Source of the DNA: Aquabacter sp. L1I39
Lineage (GTDB): Bacteria; Pseudomonadota; Alphaproteobacteria; Rhizobiales; Xanthobacteraceae
Assembly: GCF_017742835.1 (NCBI RefSeq)
Contig: NZ_CP072392.1
Span: 2,464,385 to 2,528,384, forward strand
Length of the DNA stretch: 64,000 nucleotides
Reading direction: 5' to 3'
The notes beneath the pieces are model-generated. The model was given only the letters and a program-made list of their open reading frames with translations, was not told where the DNA came from and made no database searches. Shown in pieces: positions 43,366 to 51,493 of this stretch. Position numbers and translations under genes: made by a program. Within the stretch, counting starts at the first letter, position 1. Every line of letters begins with the position of its first letter.

Positions 43366-44004
43366 TCAGGGGCGGATTTCCACCACCGGAATGCGCGGGA
43401 TGGCGCCGGCCGCGAACGCGCTGAGATCCACCTCCAGGAAGTCGGTGTCGAACCGCACGGGCACGTCGAAGAGGAAGCCCGCGCTCACCCGCGCCCCGGC
43501 GGGCGGGGCATGGCCGGGCAGGAAGGTGACGAGGCCGGTTGAGGCATCGCAGGCGAAGGTGCCGGCCGCCTTTTCCCCCCCCGCCACCGCCACCCGCACC
43601 GAGCCCGCAACCGGCTTGGCGATGGCGCGCACATAGGGGGCGTGAAGGGCGCCATAGGTCTTGGCGAGCTGGAACACGCGGGTCGTGCCATCGCCGGTGC
43701 CCAGCGTCTGGTCGCCGGGTGCGAGGAGCGTGCCCGGCGGGGCGGAGGAATGGTCCAGCCGGTCGCGCCAGCGGAAGCCGTGGAGGCGCCCGCGCCGCTC
43801 CTCGAAGAAGACGAGAACCTCATGCAAGGCGGCGAAGGTTTTCACGCCCATGCCGGCATCGAACCGCCGCCGCGAATCAGCACGCCGCGTGTTGCGTTCT
43901 TCCCGGCCCGTGGCGGTGGCGACGATCTCCGTGGCCCGTTCGGGGCCGCCGGACGCGCCCAGCGCCACATCGAGAGGGAACAAAACCTCATGAAAGGTGG
44001 GCAT
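43366..44004 (-). CDS. DUF2460 GTA distal tail protein (RcGTA g12-like)
   Basis: This protein of 212 residues is a DUF2460 member: FHEVLFPLDVALGASGGPERATEIVATATGREERN and RFDAGMGVKTFAALHEVLVFFEERRGRLHGFRWRD are diagnostic blocks. It forms the distal tail ring that joins tube and hub. Upstream, the expected tape-measure gene is displaced by two plus-strand genes (44112-45718), so this gene probably needs its own promoter in the 107-bp spacer. Confidence 0.92.
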   Translation of the reverse strand: MPTFHEVLFPLDVALGASGGPERATEIVATATGREERNTRRADSRRRFDAGMGVKTFAALHEVLVFFEERRGRLHGFRWRDRLDHSSAPPGTLLAPGDQTLGTGDGTTRVFQLAKTYGALHAPYVRAIAKPVAGSVRVAVAGGEKAAGTFACDASTGLVTFLPGHAPPAGARVSAGFLFDVPVRFDTDFLEVDLSAFAAGAIPRIPVVEIRP

Positions 44005-44111
44005 AGCGTTTCATTCCTGCGAAAACTGCCACTTTTCTAATATTGGACGTCTTGACATAGTTTTCGCTGGCGCCTTGACTTTCACATCCTTGTCGAAGGT
44101 GGAGCCAGAGC
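44005..44111. promoter_or_regulatory. Divergent spacer between DUF2460 gene and the H1-like gene
   Basis: This 107-bp divergent spacer is AT-richer than its flanks. A TTGACA at 44052-44057 could serve as a -35 element for the plus-strand gene, but no matching -10 is evident. The minus-strand tail genes downstream of this point need either this spacer or readthrough for expression. Confidence 0.4.
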
Positions 44112-45044
44112 ATGGCCACGAAACCCGCAAAGACGCCCGCAGCGAAGGCGCCGACAAAGGCGCCGGCAAAGCCTGCGAAGGCAAAGACGGCAGAGCCCCC
44201 GAAGGTCGAGGCTCCTCCTCCGGCGGCACCGGTGGCCACCGCAGCGAAGAAGCCGGCGGCCAAGAAACCGGCGGCGCCCAAGGCAGCCAAGCCCGCCAGC
44301 AAGCCGGCGGCGGAAAAGGCCGCCGCTCCGCCCCCCGCCGCTCCCGTGGCCGCCGAAGCAAAGGCCGCGAAGGCGCCTGCAAAGCCGACCAAGCCAACAG
44401 CCAAGGCACCAGCAGCGAAGGCGCCGGCTCCCAAAGCTGTTTCGGCCAAAACCGCGCCCGCCAAAACCGCGCCCGCCAAGGCTGAGAGCAAGACCGCCGC
44501 CATCAAGGCCGCGGCCACCAAGCTCGCGGCGGCAAAGGCAGCCAAGCCGCCGGAGGGCAAGGCCGAAGCGAAGAAACCTGCGGCCAAGGCCGCACCAGCG
44601 AAGCCCGCAAAGGCAGAGACACCGAAAGTGGAGGCCCCCAAGGCCCCCGCGAAGAAGGCGGCGCCCAAGGCGGCCGCGAAGCCCGCTGCAAAGGCCGCTG
44701 AAGCCCCGGCACCGAAGGCGCCTGCTTCCAAGCCACCAACGGCAAAGGTGCCCGCGGCAAAGACAGCCACCAAGGCGGCGAAGCCGGCTGAGGCCAAGTC
44801 TGCGGGAGCCAAGTCTGCGGAAGCCAAGCCTGCGGAAGCCAAGGCCCCCGCCAAGGTCGCGAAGGCAGAGGCCAAACCTGCAGCCAAGCCCGTGGCCAAG
44901 CCCGTGGCCAAATCTGCTGCCAAGCCTGTTGCCGAGCCTGCCGCAGCGCCGGCGCCGAAGGTGGAGGCCAAGGCCGAAGCCAAGCCGAAGGTCGCGGCCA
45001 AGCCCAAAGCCGCAGCGAAGCCGAAAGGCGGCAAGGCGTCCTGA
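44112..45044 (+). CDS. Lys/Ala/Pro-rich histone H1-like protein
   Basis: This low-complexity protein of 310 residues is built almost wholly of K, A, P and some E, T, V in KPAAK-, PAKAP- and EAKA-type repeats, close to H1 C-terminal-like proteins and AlgP. It has no signal peptide or globular domain. Such proteins bind DNA nonspecifically. The opposite strand also has long open frames, caused by the repeats, and these are shadows. It sits on the plus strand inside the minus-strand GTA cluster, between tape measure and DUF2460 genes. A role in chromatin, DNA packaging or GTA regulation is speculative. Confidence 0.8.
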   Translation: MATKPAKTPAAKAPTKAPAKPAKAKTAEPPKVEAPPPAAPVATAAKKPAAKKPAAPKAAKPASKPAAEKAAAPPPAAPVAAEAKAAKAPAKPTKPTAKAPAAKAPAPKAVSAKTAPAKTAPAKAESKTAAIKAAATKLAAAKAAKPPEGKAEAKKPAAKAAPAKPAKAETPKVEAPKAPAKKAAPKAAAKPAAKAAEAPAPKAPASKPPTAKVPAAKTATKAAKPAEAKSAGAKSAEAKPAEAKAPAKVAKAEAKPAAKPVAKPVAKSAAKPVAEPAAAPAPKVEAKAEAKPKVAAKPKAAAKPKGGKAS

Positions 45045-45292
45045 GAGGCGGGCCTCCCGGCCCGTACCTCCCGCTTGGCCGGGCGGCTCGCCCGACCGCG
45101 CCAACTGCCCCTGCGGAGGCCCGGCATCGGGCTTTTCGCTGTGCGGCCCTTCCACTATCGTGCGGCCGAACGGCCTGGCGACCGGCCCCGCATGGAGAAC
45201 ATCCTCCCGCGACCGGGCAACGGGCCAAGTGGCTGGAGCTGTGTGTCCGAAGCATGCCATCGGGCCAGCCTCTGGCACTGTGGAGCGTGCCC

Positions 45293-45718
45293 ATGACGAC
45301 CGGCCTGATGCGGACCTTCTCCCTCGCCTGCCTCGGCTTGGCGACGACCGGCCTGGTAGCGATCAGCCTCGCGCCGGCCATCGGCCATGCGCAGGCCACG
45401 ACGCCGCTGCCATTGTCCTCCCTGACCCTCAACCCGCCTGCGTCAAGCGGAACAGCCAAGGCGGGCACCACGGCGAAGACGGGCACCGCCTCCAGCTCTT
45501 CGAGCAGCAGTGGCGGAAAGATGAAGTCGTGTGACCAGTTCGGGCCGGGCTTCGTGCTCCAGCCCGGCACCGACACCTGCGTGCGCATGGGCATGACGCT
45601 GCGCCTTGATGCGGGCACCGGCCGCACGCTCGGCAATGCACCCAATCCCGGCAACAACAATACCGACATGGGCACGTCCAGCGCTTCCAGCTCGGACGCG
45701 TGGAAGAATGCCCGCTGA
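45293..45718 (+). CDS. Secreted protein carrying the N-terminal Porin_2 motif without a barrel
   Basis: This protein of 141 residues has a signal peptide (FSLACLGLATTGLVAISLAPAIGHAQA) followed by a Ser/Thr/Ala-rich linker (a run of serines near residue 65). It then has CDQFGPGFVLQPGTDTCVRMG, which lines up with the double-cysteine motif at the N-terminus of both porins in this window. The porin barrel is absent; the end is a low-complexity tail (NPGNNNTDMGTSSASSS). It may be a reduced porin derivative or a porin-associated protein. The ATG at 45293 is set by the signal peptide. It converges on the tape-measure gene with 17 bp between stops. Confidence 0.75.
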   Translation: MTTGLMRTFSLACLGLATTGLVAISLAPAIGHAQATTPLPLSSLTLNPPASSGTAKAGTTAKTGTASSSSSSSGGKMKSCDQFGPGFVLQPGTDTCVRMGMTLRLDAGTGRTLGNAPNPGNNNTDMGTSSASSSDAWKNAR

Positions 45719-45735
45719 CAGGCCGTAGCGCGGGA

Positions 45736-46389
45736 TCACGCCCCCCGCTGCCCCCGCGCCACCGCCCGCGCCACGAGGCCCGAGAGATAAACATCGGAGC
45801 GGCGGAAGGCGCCGGGATCGGGCGTGGAGACGTTCACCACCACGGAAGTGGCGCCACCGCCGCCCTCGGTGCGCACGCCGAGCCGTCCATCGGCGCCGCG
45901 CGCCAGAGGCAGGATGGCCTCAGCGCCCCGCTCGCCCATGAGGCCGAGCCCGCCAGCCATGGGGAAATAGGTGGGCGCGGCGACCACGCCGCCTTGGGCG
46001 AAGGGGCGCACCTGAAACCCACCCGTCTCTCCCGCCAGCACGCCGCCTTGCGCGAAGGGCCGCACCGCGACGCCCGCGCCGCCATTGGAGAGCACCCCGC
46101 CCCGCGCAAAGGCGGTGCCGGACAAGAGGCCCTCCAGCAGCCCACCGACACCCTGTTCCAGCGGCTTCAGCGCCGCATTGAGGGCAAGGCTGGAAAGCCG
46201 CTGGCCGACCATGCCGATCACATCGCCCACATCCTTGCCCTTCACGGCAACGGCGGTGAAGGCATCGGCAAGGGTGGAGGCGAAGCTTCGCGTGGTGCGC
46301 TCGGTGTCGGTCAGTTCCGCGCGGAAGGCGCGGGTGTCGGCCTCGATGGCCACCGAGACAGTGTCGATAGGGGCGTCCAGCTCCGCCAT
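45736..46389 (-). CDS. GTA tail tape-measure protein (RcGTA g11-like)
   Basis: This protein of 217 residues is short compared with phage tape measures but normal for GTAs. The N-terminal helix (VSVAIEADTRAFRAELTDTERTTRSFASTLADAF) and the repeated RPFAQGGVLAGETGG-type and ARGGVLSNGG blocks, followed by GLMGERGAEAILPLARG, are typical. It sets tail length and assists DNA ejection. ATG 46389 was chosen by family N-terminus. It is the last gene before the plus-strand insertion at 44112-45718. Confidence 0.9.
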   Translation of the reverse strand: MAELDAPIDTVSVAIEADTRAFRAELTDTERTTRSFASTLADAFTAVAVKGKDVGDVIGMVGQRLSSLALNAALKPLEQGVGGLLEGLLSGTAFARGGVLSNGGAGVAVRPFAQGGVLAGETGGFQVRPFAQGGVVAAPTYFPMAGGLGLMGERGAEAILPLARGADGRLGVRTEGGGGATSVVVNVSTPDPGAFRRSDVYLSGLVARAVARGQRGA

Positions 46390-46403
46390 GGGAAACTCCT
46401 TTT

Positions 46404-46604
46404 TCAACGGGTGTCGGGAAAGCGGCGCAGGAGATCCTCCAGGCCGGCGCGATCGAGGGCGGGGGCGGCCGGCACAAACGGCCCCATGGCCGCCGCCAGC
46501 TCGCGCGGGGTCATCCGCCAGAAGGCATCGGGGGCGAGCCGCAGAAGGCCGAGGCCGGCGGCCATGGCCGCCTCCCAGGGGAAGGGCCGCGCGGGCGCCC
46601 TCAC
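46404..46604 (-). CDS. Phage tail assembly chaperone (RcGTA g10.1-like, TAC_6 family)
   Basis: This protein of 66 residues matches the small rcc01693-type family: FPWEAAMAAGLGLLRLAPDAFWRMTPRELAAAMG is characteristic. It overlaps the end of the g10-like gene by 4 bp (ATGA) and precedes the tape-measure gene. In phages such proteins chaperone the tape measure during tail assembly, and frameshifting between chaperone genes occurs in some systems; no slippery site was identified here. Confidence 0.88.
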   Translation of the reverse strand: MRAPARPFPWEAAMAAGLGLLRLAPDAFWRMTPRELAAAMGPFVPAAPALDRAGLEDLLRRFPDTR

Positions 46605-46957
46605 GCCTCCTGCGGCATGTGAGGGTCCGGCGGCACACCGCCCTCCCCCGCCGTGCCGAATGTGGCGGCGAGAAGCGCGCCCACGAGCCGCGCGGCGCCC
46701 ACCGCCCCGCCCTCGAAGCGCAGGCTCGCAACCTCTTCGGCCCGCGTCGGCGTACCCGCCCCGGAAAGGCCGGCGGCGAGGATCATCATGGCCTCGCGGG
46801 CCGAAAGCCGCCCGCGCTCCAGCCGCTCGGCGAGCGCGATCAGATCATCAGCGCCAAAGGCGGCTTCCAGCTCCGCCAGGGCACCCAAGGTGAGGACGAG
46901 AATGCGCGGGCGCCCATTGATGAGCGCCTCCACCTCGCCGCGCCGGGGATTGGCCAT
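46601..46957 (-). CDS. GTA gp10 family tail chaperone (RcGTA g10-like)
   Basis: This protein of 118 residues has NPRRGEVEALINGRPRILVLTLGALAELEAAFGADDLIALAERL, the pattern of the GTA_gp10/TAC_11 family. The ATG at 46957 follows a GGAG 7 nt upstream; a GTG at 46975 would add six residues. Likely a tail assembly chaperone acting with the next small protein. Confidence 0.9.
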   Translation of the reverse strand: MANPRRGEVEALINGRPRILVLTLGALAELEAAFGADDLIALAERLERGRLSAREAMMILAAGLSGAGTPTRAEEVASLRFEGGAVGAARLVGALLAATFGTAGEGGVPPDPHMPQEA

Positions 46958-46971
46958 GGGGCTCTCCACGC

Positions 46972-47379
46972 TCAAAGGGCGGTGAAGGTGAGTTCGCCCG
47001 CGCTTTCCAGCGTCAGGTCGAACGTCACCTCGCGATCATGGTTGGCGGCGATCTCCAGGGCGGTCACCTGGAACGGGCCGGCCACCGTGCCGAAATCGGG
47101 GATCACCACCTGGCAGGTCTTCAGCGACCCGTCGAAGAAGGCGGCGCGCACGAGAGCGTCGGAGGCGGCGTCCTTGAACACGCCGGAGCCGGAGATGGAA
47201 GCGCGCTTCACCGCCGCCCCGCCCAGCAATTCGCGCCACTGGCCGGCGGATTCGGCATTGGTGACGTCCACGCTCTGGGCGTTGAAGGCCAGCGTTCGGG
47301 AGCGCAGGCCCGCCACGGTGGCGAATGCGGTTCCATCATGGATTTTCAGCAGCAGGTCCTTGCCCTTTTGCGCGGCCAT
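46972..47379 (-). CDS. GTA major tail protein (RcGTA g9-like)
   Basis: This tube protein of 135 residues has AAQKGKDLLLKIHDGTAFATVAGLRSRTLAFNAQSVDVTNAES at the start and VTFDLTLESAGELTF at the end, the TP901-1/GTA major tail protein pattern. GAGGAGG precedes the ATG at 47379, a strong ribosome-binding site befitting a high-copy structural protein. It polymerises into the tail tube. Confidence 0.92.
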   Translation of the reverse strand: MAAQKGKDLLLKIHDGTAFATVAGLRSRTLAFNAQSVDVTNAESAGQWRELLGGAAVKRASISGSGVFKDAASDALVRAAFFDGSLKTCQVVIPDFGTVAGPFQVTALEIAANHDREVTFDLTLESAGELTFTAL

Positions 47380-47401
47380 CGCGGCCTCCTCTTGCGGGAT
47401 G

Positions 47402-47827
47402 TCAGACGGCCTCGGTGACGGCGCGGAAGCGCACCAAGGCATGGAAGGTGCGGCCCTCCTCCTCGCGCCGGATCTCGGCGCTGGTGGCGCGCAGATTGGC
47501 AAGGCGATGGCCGGACAGACTGAGGGGCGCATCATGCAGCGCCTGCTGCACGAGGTCCGCCAAGGCGTGGGCTTCCGCCCGGCCGGCGGCGCGGGACCAG
47601 ATGTGCAGGGTCAGCATCTGCTCGCTGCCCGCCTCGGTGGCGGTGGACCAGTCGGAGACCACCGCTTCGCCCAAGGTCACGAAGGGAAAGGCGGCCGTGG
47701 CGGGCGGCGCGTCATGGATGCGCGCGCCGCCCAGCGCCGCGCCGAGGGCGGCATCCGAGGCGAGGCGCGCATGAAGCGCCGCGCGCAAGGCGAGGGCCGC
47801 CTGCATGGGGGCGGGAGGCGCGCTCAT
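47402..47827 (-). CDS. DUF3168 tail terminator-like protein (RcGTA g8-like)
   Basis: This protein of 141 residues has the DUF3168 pattern ALRAALHARLASDAALGAALGG and FVTLGEAVVSDWSTATEAGSEQMLTLHIWSRAAGRAEA. In RcGTA this family caps the tail tube next to the connector. It overlaps the preceding small gene by 4 bp and leads directly to the major tail gene. Confidence 0.9.
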   Translation of the reverse strand: MSAPPAPMQAALALRAALHARLASDAALGAALGGARIHDAPPATAAFPFVTLGEAVVSDWSTATEAGSEQMLTLHIWSRAAGRAEAHALADLVQQALHDAPLSLSGHRLANLRATSAEIRREEEGRTFHALVRFRAVTEAV

Positions 47828-48105
47828 CGGCGCCCCCTCAGGTCCGCCGCCGCCGGCAGCAGCCAGGGCGTTGGCGGCGTGTCCAGCGTGCCGGTCTCGC
47901 GGGCGATGGCACCGGGATCAGCGGACCCCACCAGCACCCGGTCGCCCTGTTCCTCCACACGCGGCACGACGCCGCCCGCTTCGATGCGCTGCGCGAGGGC
48001 CTCCCCCGCCTGAAGGCGCGCGCGACGGGCGAGCGGGGCCTCCAACGCGGTGGCAAGCCGGGCGGCGAGCGCCGTGCCGCCGGAAACCGTGGCGGTGATC
48101 CTCAT
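47824..48105 (-). CDS. Small HK97 gp10-like protein between head-closure and tail-terminator genes
   Basis: This protein of 93 residues starts at ATG 48105, overlapping the stop of the head-closure gene. ITATVSGGTALAARLATALEAPL at the start and a compact end (PWLLPAAADLRGRR) resemble small HK97 gp10-like tail-completion proteins. Rhodobacter clusters do not always have this gene, but several other GTA lineages carry an equivalent. Assignment is by position and length. Confidence 0.7.
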   Translation of the reverse strand: MRITATVSGGTALAARLATALEAPLARRARLQAGEALAQRIEAGGVVPRVEEQGDRVLVGSADPGAIARETGTLDTPPTPWLLPAAADLRGRR

Positions 48106-48425
48106 GGCTGTTCCTCCCGGCAGCGGCAGCGGCTGAAACGGCCCCGATTGTCGGGATCGCTCACCGCCTCCACGGCGAAGATGCGCGTGCCCAAAACCAG
48201 CCGGTCGCCGGGCTGGAGGGTGTTGGGCGCCCGCACGGTGATGCGATGGACGAGCACGCCCACCCGCTTCTCGGCGGAGAGATCGCCCTCGGCCGAGAGC
48301 GTCTCCAGCGCGCCCCACAACTGGTCGATGGTCAGATAGGTGCGCGAAATCCCGCCCATGCCATCCGGCAGGTCGACGCCGGTCTGGTGGGAGAAGCGGT
48401 GGCGCAGGGCGCCGGGGGCGGTCAC
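48102..48425 (-). CDS. Phage head-tail joining/head-closure protein (RcGTA g7-like)
   Basis: This protein of 107 residues has the head-closure (SPP1 gp16/HK97) pattern: LRHRFSHQTGVDLPDGMGGISRTYLTIDQLWGALETLS and a C-terminal GTRIFAVEAVSDPDNRGRFSRCRCREE. It closes the connector after DNA packaging. It overlaps the connector gene at its start and the next gene at its end by 4 bp. Confidence 0.92.
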   Translation of the reverse strand: MTAPGALRHRFSHQTGVDLPDGMGGISRTYLTIDQLWGALETLSAEGDLSAEKRVGVLVHRITVRAPNTLQPGDRLVLGTRIFAVEAVSDPDNRGRFSRCRCREEQP

Positions 48426-48982
48426 AGTCGCACCAGGCGATAGGGCCGCAGCAGCGCCTCCACCGGCTCGGGCAGGCGGCCGGCGCCGGTGGCGGCGTCG
48501 CGGTTCTCATAGAGGTGCGCGGTGTGGAGGCGCACGGCCTGGATCAGGTCCGCCGGCACCTCGGCGGGCGTTGCGCCATATCCGAGCGTCAGGTCCAGCT
48601 CGATGCCGCCGAGCGTCCGCGTCGGGCGCGGGGCGCGGACGGGATCGAAGCCGATCAAAGCCGGCGCCCGGTCCCGCCGCAAGGTGAAGAGATCGAGCGG
48701 CAGCGTCGCGAAGGCGGTGCCGCTAAAGACACGGGCGGCGAGCACCGCCCGCACCGGGGCGAGCGGGGCGAGGATGAGGCCGCTCAAAGGCCAGGCATCC
48801 CGCGTCACCCGCCAGGTCTGGGTCATGAGAATGCGCCCGCTGGCGCTCTCGATGGCCTGCCGGGCGGCGGTGATGAGGGCGGCGAGAAGGCTGTCCTCCG
48901 CATCATGGTCGATGCGCAGGAAGGCCTTGGCCTCGGCAAGGGTCAGCGGCTCGGCGGCGGGGCCGGTCAGGCATTCGGGCAC
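48422..48982 (-). CDS. Phage gp6-like head-tail connector (RcGTA g6-like)
   Basis: This adaptor of 186 residues has the N-terminal gp6/phiE125-type block LTLAEAKAFLRIDHDAEDSLLAALITAARQAIESASGR. LGYGATPAEVPADLIQAVRLHTAHLYENRD is also diagnostic. It starts with GTG and GGAGG 5 nt upstream. A trypsin-like protease gene on the other strand sits between it and the capsid gene, with an 84-bp divergent spacer. Confidence 0.91.
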   Translation of the reverse strand: MPECLTGPAAEPLTLAEAKAFLRIDHDAEDSLLAALITAARQAIESASGRILMTQTWRVTRDAWPLSGLILAPLAPVRAVLAARVFSGTAFATLPLDLFTLRRDRAPALIGFDPVRAPRPTRTLGGIELDLTLGYGATPAEVPADLIQAVRLHTAHLYENRDAATGAGRLPEPVEALLRPYRLVRL

Positions 48983-49066
48983 GGAAACCTCCGGGAGGAA
49001 GCCGGACGCACGCAGCCTCCGGCGATGGAATTGACGGCGCGGCGCAGGAGGGCCAGAAAGCGGCCG

Positions 49067-49822
49067 ATGACGCCCCTCTCCTTCCTCCGCGCCCGCGCCC
49101 TTGGCGCTGCGGCCTTCGTTCTCGCGCTCGGCGCGGGTCCCGCATCCGCCATCGTGGGCGGGGGGCCGGCGCCGGCCGAGGTGGCGGCCCGCACGGTGCT
49201 CATCGTCTCGACGCGTGGCGCCTCCTGCACCGGCACGGCGCTGGCGCCGGACCTGGTGCTCACGGCGGCCCATTGCGTGAAGCCGGCGGCGGACTATGCG
49301 GTGGCGCTCCTGGGCGGCGGGGCGCCCCGGCTCATTCCGGTGACCGGCGTGGCGGTGCATCCCTCATTCGCAGACGACCAGTTCCGCACCCGCCGGCCGA
49401 CGCCGGATCTGGCGGTGATCCGCCTCGCCGAACCTCTGCCGGCGAGCATCCGCCCGGCCCGGCTCTCCACCTCCGGCCTGCCGCCCAAGGGGGCGATGTT
49501 CCTGGTGGCCGGCTATGGCATGAGCGCCGACGGAGCGGAAAAGACCGCCGGCACGCTGCGGGCGGTCTCGCTCCCTTCCATCGGCACCACGGGGGGCATC
49601 ATGGCGCGCCTCTCACCCTCCGAAGGGACGGCGGGCGCCTGCACCGGCGACAGCGGCGGCCCCGCCTTCGCGGACGGAACGGTCGCGGGCGTGGTGAGCT
49701 GGGTCACGGCGGCCGGCGGCGCGCGCGGCTGCGGCGGCGTCACCGGCATCACTTTGGTGGGCCTGTTCTCGGACTGGATCCGGTCGGCGGCCGCCAAGCT
49801 CGGGCGGCCGCTGGGGGAGTAG
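49067..49822 (+). CDS. Secreted trypsin-like serine protease (S1 family) inside the GTA cluster
   Basis: This protein of 251 residues has a signal peptide (FLRARALGAAAFVLALGAGPASA) directly followed by IVGG, the mature N-terminus of trypsin-like enzymes. The catalytic triad is visible: His in LTAAHC, Asp in RTRRPTPDLAVIRL and Ser in GACTGDSGGPAF. The expected CxG...C disulfide pairs are present. The start at 49067 begins the signal peptide; AGGAGG lies 15 nt upstream, and an ATG at 49025 would add 14 basic residues. It is transcribed opposite to the flanking capsid and connector genes, so it is probably an insertion. Confidence 0.88.
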   Translation: MTPLSFLRARALGAAAFVLALGAGPASAIVGGGPAPAEVAARTVLIVSTRGASCTGTALAPDLVLTAAHCVKPAADYAVALLGGGAPRLIPVTGVAVHPSFADDQFRTRRPTPDLAVIRLAEPLPASIRPARLSTSGLPPKGAMFLVAGYGMSADGAEKTAGTLRAVSLPSIGTTGGIMARLSPSEGTAGACTGDSGGPAFADGTVAGVVSWVTAAGGARGCGGVTGITLVGLFSDWIRSAAAKLGRPLGE

Positions 49823-50224
49823 AGGGGCCGTCACGGTTTCAGGCCCCATCCTGCTCCGCCCCGTTCCTAGCCTGCCCCTCCCAGTCGTCCTCGCGTCACA
49901 CTCCCCTTTCCCCCCTCCCCACCCCTCCCCCACTTTCGTGGGAGAGGGAGTTTTGGGCGCGTCGGCGGGTAGGGTCTCTCATCCGACCATCCACCCCGCC
50001 GCCCCTCCCCACGCCAAGCGCGTTTCCCTCTCCCGCGAGAGCGGGGGAGGGCCCGGGAGGGGGCAAAGGGCAGCGAGGGAGGGGGCCAGATGCTGGAGCA
50101 TTCAAGCGCGGCGACATCCACACCACTGGAAGCCTGCCGCTTTGCCCGACCGGCCCCCCTCCCCAACCCTCCCCCACTTCGTGGGAGAGGGGGAAAGGGC
50201 GGCCGTGCCGGAGCGGTCCCGCCG
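49823..50224. repeat. Intergenic region with CT-rich palindromic repeats
   Basis: This 402-bp stretch between the protease and capsid genes has no gene. It contains three imperfect hairpins of the family CCCTCCCC...TCCCCC-loop-GGGAGAGGG (about 49907-49950, 50025-50065 and 50155-50200). They recur at 53.7-54.4 kb and 63.1-63.6 kb and may act as terminators or mRNA-processing sites. Confidence 0.6.
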
Positions 50225-51484
50225 TCAGCTCGCCGCGAACTTCAGCAGCTTGGCGGCGTCGAAGTCCTGGATGCCGCCGCCCACACGCTTGGTGGTGTAG
50301 AACAGCACATAGGGCTTGGCGGAATAGGGGTCGCGCAGCACCCGCACCCCGGCGCGATCCACCACCAGATAGAACCGCCGGAAATCGCCGAAAGCGATGG
50401 GGAAGGCGCCGTCCGCGATGTCCGGCATCTCCTCGCATTCGGCGATGGGAAAGCCCAGCAGGCTCGCCCCCTGCCCCGCCACGGCCGGCGGGGTCCACAG
50501 ATAGGTGCCGTTCTCGTCCTTCAGCTTGCGCACCGCCGCCTGGGTGCGGCGGTTCATGACGAAGCTGGCATTCTGCCGGTAGCCGCCCTTGAGCGCATAG
50601 ACGAGGTCCACCAGCGCGTCGGAAGCATTGGTGGCGGAAAACGCCCCGGCGGCGCCGGTGGCCACATAGCCCACCTTGTCCCAGGCCCAGGCGCTCTCGG
50701 CGGCCTTGGTATAGGCCAGGAACCCCTTGGGCTTGGCCACCCCGTCGCCGGAGACGAAGGCGGCGCTCTCCTGGTCGGCGAAGGCGATGTCCACCTCCCC
50801 GGCGATCCAGGCCTCCAGGTCCACCGCCGCGTCATCCAGCAGCGGCTGGGTGGCGGCGGGCTGGGCATAGAGCTCCATGGCGGGGAAAGAGAGTTCCGCC
50901 AGCACCGGGCTGTCGGTCTGGGGGCGGGCGGCGGTCTCGGCGGCCCAGCCGGAAGCCGGGCCGGTCTTCATGAACGGCTTCTTGTAGGTGCCGCCGCCAA
51001 TGGTGATGACGGTGGCCAGCCCCCGGATGGGCGAGAGCAAGGACAGGCGCCGGCCGATCTCGTGCTCGGTCTGGGCGGGCACCAGATAGCCGCCATCGGC
51101 GCCCGAGCCCACGGTCATGGCCTTGCCTTCCATGGCCTTGGCTTCCAGCGCCTTGAGGCCGCCCGCCTCGCCATGGCGCACATAGGTCTCGAAGGCGCCC
51201 ACATGGGCATCCGCCGCGAGCGCACGGTTGGGCGCGCCGAGGCCGGGGCGGGCCGCCTTGGTGGCGAGCGCATCGAGCCGCGCCTTCTGCGCGTCGAGGG
51301 CGGCGTCGAGGCGGGCGAGCTTTTCCTCCAGCAGCACGTCGGGCGCGCCGCGCCGCTCGATCTCGGCGAGGCGCTGGTCATTGGCGGCGCGATAAGTGTC
51401 GAAGGCCACCATCAGGTCCTCATGCTCGGAAAAGGCGCCGGGGCTCGTCACCTTGGTCTCGGGGGCGGCGAAGGGATGGGTCAT
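50225..51484 (-). CDS. HK97-fold major capsid protein (RcGTA g5-like)
   Basis: This protein of 419 residues has an N-terminal scaffold-like helical domain (about 1-110, heptad-like LLEEKLARLDAALDAQKARLDAL) that the prohead protease is expected to remove. The HK97-fold capsid follows: GGYLVPAQTEHEIGRRLSLLSPIRGLATV, SGDGVAKPKGFLAY, SFVMNRRTQAAVRKLKDENGTYLW and a C-terminal LRDPYSAKPYVLFYTTKRVGGGI. ATG 51484 has TGAGGA 7 nt upstream; a TTG at 51490 is less likely. Length agrees with GTA capsids. Confidence 0.95.
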   Translation of the reverse strand: MTHPFAAPETKVTSPGAFSEHEDLMVAFDTYRAANDQRLAEIERRGAPDVLLEEKLARLDAALDAQKARLDALATKAARPGLGAPNRALAADAHVGAFETYVRHGEAGGLKALEAKAMEGKAMTVGSGADGGYLVPAQTEHEIGRRLSLLSPIRGLATVITIGGGTYKKPFMKTGPASGWAAETAARPQTDSPVLAELSFPAMELYAQPAATQPLLDDAAVDLEAWIAGEVDIAFADQESAAFVSGDGVAKPKGFLAYTKAAESAWAWDKVGYVATGAAGAFSATNASDALVDLVYALKGGYRQNASFVMNRRTQAAVRKLKDENGTYLWTPPAVAGQGASLLGFPIAECEEMPDIADGAFPIAFGDFRRFYLVVDRAGVRVLRDPYSAKPYVLFYTTKRVGGGIQDFDAAKLLKFAAS

Positions 51485-51493
51485 GGACAATCC

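Noticed and set aside
43988..45278. Long minus-strand open frames opposite the H1-like gene
   Set aside because: They mirror the K/A/P codon repeats of the plus-strand gene and are low-complexity shadows (Ala/Gly/Leu-rich); the plus-strand frame has a clear H1-like composition.
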